From positions 1 through 6,805 of the forward strand of contig JABMDH010000066.1 of assembly GCA_015904075.1 (NCBI GenBank): a DNA stretch of 6,805 nucleotides, given 5' to 3'. Positions 1 through 5,407 of the stretch are shown here, piece by piece. The notes below the pieces were generated by a model. That model searched no databases, was not told where the DNA came from, and was given only the letters and a program-made list of their open reading frames with translations. Position 1 is the first letter of the stretch. Each line of letters opens with the position of its first letter. A program made the translations under genes and the position numbers. This DNA comes from Nitrospira sp. GTDB lineage: Bacteria > Nitrospirota > Nitrospiria > Nitrospirales > Nitrospiraceae.

Positions 1-866
1 GTGCGAAGCTCGTGACTCATCGTTGCGAGGAAGGCGGCCTTGGCCCGCACGGATTCCTGGACATCGGTTAAGGCTTTGTCGAGCTGCCGGTTGTTTTCCT
101 GCAGCTGATCAGCAGTGCGGCGCAGCTCCTGTTGCGCCGCATAGATGCCGGTGATGTCCAGCGCATAGCCGCGAACGAGCCCGTGCGTTGGCGTGGGACA
201 AAAGGTCCATGAGAAACTGGCTTCAGGGAGGCAGACCTCCAAGCCCCGTATGGGGTCGCCGGACTGGAGACAGCGGGCCACCACTTGCAGAAGGTTATGC
301 GGTACGATGCATGGAATCCCGTCGGCTCTGTAGCCCAATGTCGTGAGCCAGGTCATCATGGCCGGATTTGCGTAGAGTACCTGCCCATGCTGATCCATCT
401 CGATGATGGGGGACGGGGTTTCTTCTGCAATGGCCGCCAGGCGATTGCGCTCTTCCTGCAGCTGTTCTTCCTGGGAGCGATCGCGAAGGCCGATCATCAG
501 TCCGGGCCGGCCTTCCTGCGCAATTGCCTGACATGTCCATTCGACGGGGATAGAGGCGGCTGTTCCGGGGCGGCAGCGGATTTGAGTATGAGGGATCGGT
601 TCGCGTGTTTCAGCGACGGCGTGTAATCGGTCCATCACGGCCGCGGCATTCGACGCTGTCAGGGCAGACCAGATCTCAGGGAACGATGCGCCGGATAGGG
701 AGGATTGATGCTGTCCCAGTAATCGCGCAGCTTCTGCATTGATCCCCTGAATCAGAAATCCGTTGTTCAGCAGCACAACTCCGAACGGCAGACCGTCCAG
801 GATACCGGTCATGGACGGCATGGCAGCCGGAGCCGCTGCGTGTTGTTCAGGGTTGTGTTGTTCCAT
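1..866 (-). CDS. PAS-domain sensor histidine kinase, C-terminal part missing (window edge)
   Basis: Reading the minus strand from ATG 866 gives 288 codons without a stop up to the window edge. Residues about 17-90 look like a PAS core (GILDGLPFGVVLLNNGFLIQ), and residues about 90-130 may be its second half. A short coiled coil rich in Q and E follows (about 130-145). A second PAS domain spans about 142-240 (SPIIEMDQHGQVLYANPAMM, ending in a GYALDITG-like edge). A longer heptad-like helix (about 241-275) leads into the HisKA H-box AFLATMSHELRT with the phospho-acceptor His285 (bases 12-14). The ATPase domain and any receiver lie outside the window. No membrane segment is visible, so a cytoplasmic sensor is likely. 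The start overlaps the stop of the upstream HD-GYP gene (TGATG), and GGAGG lies 7 nt before the ATG inside that gene, which implies translational coupling. The ligand sensed is unknown. Confidence 0.9.
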   Translation of the reverse strand, partial: MEQHNPEQHAAAPAAMPSMTGILDGLPFGVVLLNNGFLIQGINAEAARLLGQHQSSLSGASFPEIWSALTASNAAAVMDRLHAVAETREPIPHTQIRCRPGTAASIPVEWTCQAIAQEGRPGLMIGLRDRSQEEQLQEERNRLAAIAEETPSPIIEMDQHGQVLYANPAMMTWLTTLGYRADGIPCIVPHNLLQVVARCLQSGDPIRGLEVCLPEASFSWTFCPTPTHGLVRGYALDITGIYAAQQELRRTADQLQENNRQLDKALTDVQESVRAKAAFLATMSHELR

Positions 867-2119
867 CAGGCGGCCTCCGATGAGATCTCATCCAGATACA
901 GGGCAATGTTGACACGTTCCTGGACTGGATCGAGCCCACGCAGAATGGAACGCGATTCCCGGTCCGTCGTCTGCGCGGCGAGGTCGGTCAGCAGGGGAGT
1001 CACATACGACTCGCCTCGCGGCCCGGCGATAATCTTGACGAGCGGTTTCAGCCGTTGCCCAGGATTGATGCCGACGACCACCGCGTGTTCGCCGGTATTC
1101 AGGAGGACCAGACTCCCTGTCGGATAGATCCCGATGCTTCGAATGACGGATTCGGCGAGCGTGTTTGTGAACTGCCCCTGTTGTCCCGCTACGAACAGAC
1201 GCTGGACGGCGGTCGATGGCAGCATCGCGGCCCGCCCACCTCGACGGCTCACCATTCCGTCGTACCAGTCGACGATTCCCACAATCATGGCCAATGTGGA
1301 TATGCTGTCGTGTTTCAGCCCGGAGGGAAATCCGCTGCCATTCTCGCGCTCATGATGTTCGGCGACAATTCTAGTCGTTGCCGCATCGAATCCGGCTGTT
1401 TCCGTGAACAGGGCCGTCCCCAGGGCGGGATGCTGTTGCAGCAGGAGGCGCTCGTTGTCGGTGCATGTCTGGCGTTTCCGGACCAGGTTGCGGGGGAGTC
1501 GCGCATAGCCTGCGTCATGGAGCAACGCGCCCGTGCCAAGCTGGGCCAGTGCCGTTTCATCCAGTCCGATGTCGACGGCGACGACCAGCGACAGGATGCA
1601 GGTATCGAGTGCGTGTGTCGCTAATGAGCTGTCGAACTGCTTGAGCTTTTGAAGGGCAAGATGGGTCATGACCGCGGTGCGGTCATCAATGATCCGCATC
1701 AGCACATTGGACACCACGGCTTTGGTTATGGTGGGGGAGGGGGGAACGCCCTGTTCAAGCTGAGCGAATATCCGCTCGACCGTCTCGTGCGCATCCCTGT
1801 ACAGTGTGTGCACTGAGCCTGTATCCGGTTGAGTTGGATCCGCAGGGGGTTCCACGGCAATGGTGGTCTGCGCGCCCGTTTCTATCTTCGCCGGCGGTTC
1901 TTCCTTTGCATCGGTGCGGACATCAGTCCCCTTACTGATATCGATGGTCACGGTTCGGATCCCGTGTTGCCTCATTGTTTTAATGGTGTCGGCATCCTCG
2001 ATCAGTCTGGTATGGGATAGGAAGGGGGAACGATACCAAGGCACATCAACTCCGACCATGAACATGCCTGGAGTCAGTTGATCGATGGAAATGTTTTTGT
2101 GCGGGCCGTTCACAGGCAT
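866..2119 (-). CDS. DUF3391 / HD-GYP domain protein, divergent signature
   Basis: The product is 417 residues. An N-terminal DUF3391 domain (about 7-65) is followed by a proline/threonine-rich linker (about 66-102), then the HD-GYP domain (about 160-310) and a small C-terminal extension. HD-GYP proteins are metal-dependent c-di-GMP phosphodiesterases. The six expected metal ligands appear to be kept: His169, His201-Asp202, His230, His255-His256 and Asp284. The signature positions differ, though: HDAGY replaces HDIGK (Tyr205 for Lys), ENGSGFP replaces xDGTGYP, and the usual DAxTSDRxY loop reads DGMVSRRGG. Activity or specificity may therefore be altered. The frame is open up to an ATG at 2245, but the extra 42 residues match nothing in the paralogue. 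ATG 2119 gives a start that aligns with the neighbouring HD-GYP protein. Its Shine-Dalgarno is weak (GGTGAG, about 12 nt upstream). The stop overlaps the start of the downstream histidine kinase gene. Confidence 0.9.
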   Translation of the reverse strand: MPVNGPHKNISIDQLTPGMFMVGVDVPWYRSPFLSHTRLIEDADTIKTMRQHGIRTVTIDISKGTDVRTDAKEEPPAKIETGAQTTIAVEPPADPTQPDTGSVHTLYRDAHETVERIFAQLEQGVPPSPTITKAVVSNVLMRIIDDRTAVMTHLALQKLKQFDSSLATHALDTCILSLVVAVDIGLDETALAQLGTGALLHDAGYARLPRNLVRKRQTCTDNERLLLQQHPALGTALFTETAGFDAATTRIVAEHHERENGSGFPSGLKHDSISTLAMIVGIVDWYDGMVSRRGGRAAMLPSTAVQRLFVAGQQGQFTNTLAESVIRSIGIYPTGSLVLLNTGEHAVVVGINPGQRLKPLVKIIAGPRGESYVTPLLTDLAAQTTDRESRSILRGLDPVQERVNIALYLDEISSEAA

Positions 2120-2342
2120 GTGTCTAAAGTTCTCACCGGATTGACGTCTGACGCATCCATAGCATGTCGAGAATGCTCTCCATATATATCGGTTGGCATG
2201 CGTGGAACTTGACCGATGCTGCCGCCGTATCGAGGCCAGGTGCACTCAAGTTTTACCCGGTATTTCCCGATAGCGCCTGCGGGAAGATGTGCCTCGCCTT
2301 GCGGCATGGCCGCCAAGGGAGGTCTGACATAAGGGTCAGGCT
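2120..2342. promoter_or_regulatory. Divergent intergenic region between two HD-GYP genes
   Basis: This 223-bp gap must hold the promoters of both outward-reading operons. An AT-rich patch (TATATAT, 2183-2189) could be a -10 for either strand, but I found no well-spaced -35 for it. Beside it lie an inverted repeat AGCAT-N7-ATGCT (2161-2177) and an overlapping GAGA-ATGC-TCTC (2169-2180), possible operator sites. A small hairpin GCGGC-ATG-GCCGC (2301-2313) sits in the leader of the plus-strand gene. That gene's Shine-Dalgarno is AAGGG (2331-2335), 7 nt before ATG 2343. Confidence 0.5.
2246..2273 (+). promoter_or_regulatory. Candidate sigma-28 (FliA)-type promoter
   Basis: TCAAGTTT (2246-2253), a 12-nt spacer and CCCGATAG (2266-2273) resemble the enterobacterial flagellar consensus TAAAGTTT-N11-GCCGATAA. 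The boxes match 7/8 and 6/8, but the spacer is one base longer than consensus. Transcription would begin near 2280, about 60 bp upstream of the HD-GYP start at 2343. The placement suits a c-di-GMP phosphodiesterase/PilZ unit acting on motility, but the match is imperfect and could be chance. Confidence 0.3.
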
Positions 2343-3581
2343 ATGAAGAAATGGATCGACATTGGTCAATTGCAACCGGGCATGCGTGTGGAGAGGATTG
2401 ACCAGTCCTGGCTGACCAGTCCATTTTTCCGGCACCGGATGGCGATTACATCATGCGAACAAATCGAACAGCTGAAAGCCTCCGGGGTTCAAACGGTCGA
2501 AGTGGCCATCGATGGCGATGCGCCGATGGTTTCTGAGGCACCGCCGGTCGATCAATGTACGCCGGTCCCGTCTTCCAGTGGCGAGCCGATCCAAACCGGC
2601 GAAGCGGTACCATTGGAGGCGGCGGTGGTGTCGTTTGAAGAGGAACTGCCGATTGCCAGGCTGGTCTATGCCGCGGCCAAAACCATTGTGCAGGATGCGA
2701 TGCATGATGTCAGATTGGGGCGCGCCCTCAACATGGATTCTGTCAACCATGTGGTATCCGATATGACAGACAGCGTACTCCGCAACGCCGATGCATTGAC
2801 CAGCCTGTCCCGATTAAAACAGTTTGATGAGTATACCTTTTACCATTCCGTGAACACGTCGCTACTGGCGATGTCGTTGGGTCGTGATCTTGGCTTTGAT
2901 CGGTCGAAGTTGCATCAGATCGGAGTCGGAACCTTGCTGCACGATATCGGCAAGACGAAAATTCCACTCGAAATTTTGAATAAGCCGGGCCGGTTTGAGC
3001 CGGACGAAATGGAAGTCATGAAGCAGCATGCCTTGCGGGGAGTCGAAGTGTTGTCCTCCACCACCGGGCTGGACGATACCTATGTGCGCCCTGCGCTGGA
3101 ACATCATGAGCGAGTCGATGGAACGGGTTATCCACACCGGCGGGTCAGGGACGAGCTCAGTCAGTTCGGGTTGATCGCCGCCATCGTCGATATTTATGAC
3201 GCGATCACGAGCGATCGCTGCTATCACAAGGGGCGGACATCTCATGAGGCACTCCAGTTTCTCTATCGAATCTCACTGGAAGGGCATCTGGATGCCTCGC
3301 TGGTGGAACGCTTTATTCAGGTTGTGGGGGTGTATCCTGTCGGGTCGGTTATTGAATTAGACAGCGGTGAAACGGCCATTGTGCAGAAGATCAACCACGG
3401 TGCGCTCTTGGAGCCGGTTGTGCTGATCGTCAAGAGCGCGGGGAATACGGTCCGGTCGAGTCCCGAAGAGGTGGATCTCTCGCAGCAGACGGTGGCGCGC
3501 CGGCGTCGCATCGCTGCCGTCAAAGATCCTGGTAGCAGCGGGGTCAATCCCATCCTCTATCTCAATAAGGAGGCGGCATGA
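2343..3581 (+). CDS. DUF3391 / HD-GYP cyclic-di-GMP phosphodiesterase
   Basis: A 412-residue cytoplasmic protein that probably hydrolyses cyclic di-GMP. DUF3391 occupies about 3-57, a linker about 58-98, and the HD-GYP domain about 155-310. The domain signature is canonical: His168, LLHDIGKTKIP with His200-Asp201 and Lys204, His229, His254-His255, DGTGYP (259-264), Asp283 and the DAITSDRCY loop. There are no transmembrane segments and no receiver domain, so input probably comes through DUF3391 or through expression control. The start is set by AAGGG 7 nt before the ATG and by alignment with the minus-strand paralogue. The tail (VNPILYLNKEAA) resembles the paralogue's VNIALYLDEISSEAA. Its last codons contain the AAGGAGG Shine-Dalgarno of the next gene, which starts within the stop codon (ATGA). 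This coupling suggests co-production with the PilZ receptor downstream. Confidence 0.95.
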   Translation: MKKWIDIGQLQPGMRVERIDQSWLTSPFFRHRMAITSCEQIEQLKASGVQTVEVAIDGDAPMVSEAPPVDQCTPVPSSSGEPIQTGEAVPLEAAVVSFEEELPIARLVYAAAKTIVQDAMHDVRLGRALNMDSVNHVVSDMTDSVLRNADALTSLSRLKQFDEYTFYHSVNTSLLAMSLGRDLGFDRSKLHQIGVGTLLHDIGKTKIPLEILNKPGRFEPDEMEVMKQHALRGVEVLSSTTGLDDTYVRPALEHHERVDGTGYPHRRVRDELSQFGLIAAIVDIYDAITSDRCYHKGRTSHEALQFLYRISLEGHLDASLVERFIQVVGVYPVGSVIELDSGETAIVQKINHGALLEPVVLIVKSAGNTVRSSPEEVDLSQQTVARRRRIAAVKDPGSSGVNPILYLNKEAA

Positions 3582-3711
3582 ACGAGGTTATGGCATCCAC
3601 ACCTTCGGCAATATCGTTTTTGAGCGTCGGTCTGCCGCTCAAGATCTCGCTCTCGCTCGATCAGCAGAAGCTCATGTACGGCAGTACGTTGCTGGGCTCA
3701 AGATCTCACTC
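3578..3711 (+). pseudogene. Detached 5' end of the YcgR-like PilZ gene (frame broken by duplication)
   Basis: ATG 3578 overlaps the HD-GYP stop and has an excellent Shine-Dalgarno (AAGGAGG, 3567-3573), so translation surely begins here. The first codons read MNEVMASTPSAISFLSVGLP and continue LKISLSLDQQKLMYGSTLLG, which looks like the start of a YcgR-type N-terminal domain. At 3697 a second copy of a 59-bp segment begins. Because 59 is not a multiple of three, the frame continues as low-complexity S/R/C-rich sequence and stops at 3896-3898, giving a 106-residue dead-end product. The correct downstream frame is entered only in copy 2. The bounds given are the part 5' of the alternative TTG 3712. 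Deleting either copy joins both parts into a 241-residue protein. Confidence 0.75.
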
Positions 3712-3755
3712 TTGCTCGGTCAGCAGAAGGTCATGTACGGCAGTACGTTGCTGGG
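3638..3755 (+). repeat. 59-bp tandem duplication inside the PilZ gene
   Basis: Copy 1 is 3638-3696 and copy 2 is 3697-3755, directly abutting. They differ at 4 of 59 positions. In the gene frame these are one synonymous change (TCG/TCA) and three replacements (Ser/Leu, Asp/Gly, Leu/Val). Both copies encode the segment from LKIS to STLLG. The unit length (3n+2) shifts the frame. The divergence means it is either not brand-new or joins two different alleles, including a possible assembly join of strain variants. Confidence 0.95.
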
Positions 3756-4362
3756 ATGGAAAGAACATGCGTGGCTGGTGTGTGAATTGCCGTCTCAGCT
3801 CAGCCATGTCACGGATACGCTCGCCGGCACTCCCTGTACGGTCAGTTATGTGCTTGATGGGAAACTTGTGGGCTATAAGACCGAGATTCGTGATCTGATC
3901 TTGTCACCGGTGCCGATTTTGTTTCTCGCGTTTCCTCAGAACGTGGAAGAGATGCACCTGCGCAAGCATACTCGTGTCGCATCCAGCGAACCCGCCTTGC
4001 TGACGAGGGCGGACTTTGGATCGCACGCGGTATCTGTCATGTCGTCATCGGACTATGCGGGAGGGCTCGTCAAAGATCTCAGTATGGGGGGGTGTAGCAT
4101 CGCGTTGACACAGATTCCGGTCTGGCTCAGACCTGGAGCCACGATCCATTTGGAGTTTGAGCTGCTTGGCTTAGGCCATGTCACGAACTTGGCGGGTGTC
4201 GTCAAAAATATAGAAGGTGGAACAGGCACCGATATTATTGGAGTCGAATTCCAGTTTGACCGATTGGAATACATCGAATACCGGGGGTGGGGCGGATCCG
4301 TCCGCAACGCCCTTGAGCAATGGACCGCTCAAAAGTCAGCCGACATGTTCCCGATTCGCTGA
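3712..4362 (+). CDS. PilZ domain protein, YcgR-like c-di-GMP receptor (5' end out of frame)
   Basis: This frame holds the bulk of a YcgR-like protein. The rest of the N-terminal domain (GSTLLGWKEHAWLVCELPSQ onward, to about residue 80) is followed by a C-terminal PilZ domain. The PilZ domain has both c-di-GMP-binding motifs: RxxxR as RKHTR (bases 3961-3975) and DxSxxG as DLSMGG (4075-4092). Such proteins bind c-di-GMP and typically act on the flagellar motor or on polysaccharide machinery. TTG 3712 is the first possible start codon in this frame. ATG 3733 follows, but neither has a convincing Shine-Dalgarno at normal spacing. The intact ancestor almost certainly began at 3578, and a 59-bp duplication now separates the frames. 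If nothing corrects this, any product would be truncated at the N terminus and poorly expressed. Coupling to the HD-GYP gene pairs a c-di-GMP-degrading enzyme with a c-di-GMP receptor. Confidence 0.8.
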   Translation: MLGQQKVMYGSTLLGWKEHAWLVCELPSQLSHVTDTLAGTPCTVSYVLDGKLVGYKTEIRDLILSPVPILFLAFPQNVEEMHLRKHTRVASSEPALLTRADFGSHAVSVMSSSDYAGGLVKDLSMGGCSIALTQIPVWLRPGATIHLEFELLGLGHVTNLAGVVKNIEGGTGTDIIGVEFQFDRLEYIEYRGWGGSVRNALEQWTAQKSADMFPIR

Positions 4363-4636
4363 CCACACCGATCTTTCCTGTCTGCCCGGCATATTTTGCC
4401 GAGTGCGTCCTGTCTGCCCAGGATCGCGTCCTATCTATTCACGAAATTCAGGCTAACCGGTCTGGTGCATATTTTGCTCTGCTGCTATCTGCAACAGAGA
4501 CCGTGCGGTCACGACCGCCGGAAGTCTGTCCGAGGGCACGAGGCACTATCCCACGGGCCGAGGCGAAACCGGGCTGCACAGGGCAGCTATGGACACAGGG
4601 TATTGGCCCGGTCTTCATCCGGAGTAAGAGCCCATC
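4363..4636. other. Intergenic region between the c-di-GMP unit and the CDP-sugar cluster
   Basis: No convincing gene is present. A 106-codon frame (4320-4640) crosses it but reads as compositionally odd sequence. The region contains a 12-bp direct repeat, a 5-bp-stem hairpin CGGCA-TATTT-TGCCG (4387-4401) without a T-tract, and overlapping short inverted repeats at 4498-4518 (GACCG-TG-CGGTC, and GCGGT-CACG-ACCGC). A very weak promoter-like pair is TTCAGG (4447-4452) and CATATT (4469-4474), 16 bp apart. No JUMPstart/ops element (GGCGGTAG) was seen. The rfbF promoter should lie here. Confidence 0.45.
4376..4419 (+). repeat. Short direct repeat flanking a small hairpin
   Basis: TCCTGTCTGCCC occurs at 4376-4387 and again at 4408-4419, 32 bp apart start to start. 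It brackets the inverted repeat CGGCA/TGCCG (4387-4391 and 4397-4401). The hairpin could be a weak transcription end after the PilZ gene or a protein-binding site. With no T-run and only five base pairs, neither reading is strong. Confidence 0.4.
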
Positions 4637-5407
4637 ATGAAAGCAGTCATTCTAGCTGGTGGACTTGGATCCCGTCTCAGTGAGGAGACGGAAACTCGAC
4701 CGAAGCCGATGGTTGAGATCGGCGGGAAGCCAATCCTCTGGCACATCATGAAGATCTATTCCGCACACGGCGTCAACGACTTCGTCGTGTGCCTCGGATA
4801 CAAGGGAACGGTGATCAAGGATTACTTCGTGAATTATTTCATGTACCGGTCGGATGTCACCATCGACATTGCACACAACAAAGTTGAGGTCCATCAGAAT
4901 CATGCCGAGCCGTGGCGAGTGACATTGGTGGATACCGGCGAACAGACCCTAACCGGAGGTCGTCTCAAGCGTGTCGCGGGATATCTGCGTGGAGAGGAGG
5001 CGTTCTGCTGCACCTATGGGGATGGAGTTGCGGATCTTGATGTCAGTGCTGAAATCGCCTTCCATCGATCTCACGGCAAGCTGGCCACGGTGTGCGCGGT
5101 CGTGCCGCCGGGCCGGTATGGAGCGCTTGTGCTGGATAAGGCGCAGGTAACCGGATTTAAAGAGAAGCCGCCCGGCGACGGGGGATTCATCAACGGCGGA
5201 TTCTTTGTGCTGTCCCCCAAAGCCATCGACCTGATCGATGGCGACCATACGCCGTGGGAAGGCGCGCCGCTCGATCGGCTTGCATCCATGGGTGAATTGA
5301 TGGCGTTTGAGCATCGCGGGTTTTGGCGCCCGATGGACACGATTCGCGACAAGACGCAATTGGAAGAGTGCTGGCGGTCCGGCTCTGCGCCCTGGAAGGT
5401 GTGGTAA
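4637..5407 (+). CDS. rfbF: Glucose-1-phosphate cytidylyltransferase
   Basis: This enzyme transfers CMP from CTP to alpha-D-glucose-1-phosphate, making CDP-glucose, the first step to CDP-linked 6-deoxy and 3,6-dideoxy sugars of O-antigens. The 256-residue length is normal for the family. The N-terminal nucleotide-binding signature is LAGGLGSRL (6-14) followed by RPKPM with Lys23. Further family blocks are VEIGGKPILWHIMKIY, GYKGTVIKDYF, the metal-binding YGDGVADLD (Asp129, Asp133), INGGFFVL, FWRPMDT and the typical C-terminal APWKVW. ATG 4637 is chosen because the family starts MKAVILAGG. Upstream are GGAG (4621-4624, 12 nt away) and AAGAG (4626-4630, 6 nt away). Its stop overlaps the start of rfbG (TAATG), so the two are translationally coupled. 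It is cytoplasmic and opens a probable polysaccharide operon that continues past the right edge. Confidence 0.97.
   Translation: MKAVILAGGLGSRLSEETETRPKPMVEIGGKPILWHIMKIYSAHGVNDFVVCLGYKGTVIKDYFVNYFMYRSDVTIDIAHNKVEVHQNHAEPWRVTLVDTGEQTLTGGRLKRVAGYLRGEEAFCCTYGDGVADLDVSAEIAFHRSHGKLATVCAVVPPGRYGALVLDKAQVTGFKEKPPGDGGFINGGFFVLSPKAIDLIDGDHTPWEGAPLDRLASMGELMAFEHRGFWRPMDTIRDKTQLEECWRSGSAPWKVW

Noticed and set aside
295..540. Other open frames over the histidine kinase region (for example 285-626 plus and 295-540 minus)
   Set aside because: They are shadows of the continuous PAS/HisKA reading frame, which carries clear domain motifs from 866 to the window edge.
2191..2214. Possible sigma-54 promoter (TTGGCATG...TTGAC)
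   Set aside because: The required GG and GC dinucleotides are not spaced ten bases apart, so the -24/-12 pattern fails.
2120..2245. 42-residue N-terminal extension of the minus-strand HD-GYP protein (ATG 2245)
   Set aside because: The extension has no counterpart in the paralogue, and it would occupy much of the divergent promoter region. DUF3391 begins right after ATG 2119.
4387..4401. Rho-independent terminator after the PilZ gene
   Set aside because: The stem has only five base pairs and no following T-tract. Kept only as a minor hairpin.
4320..4640. 106-codon plus-strand frame whose stop overlaps the rfbF ATG (ATGA)
   Set aside because: The overlap looks operon-like, but the translation is rich in Arg/Ser/Pro/Cys without any recognisable domain, the start lies inside the PilZ gene, and there is no good Shine-Dalgarno. 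Most likely chance.
5323..5406. Longer start for rfbG at ATG 5323
   Set aside because: It would overlap rfbF by 85 bases and add 28 non-family residues. ATG 5407 gives the TAATG coupling and the usual N terminus.
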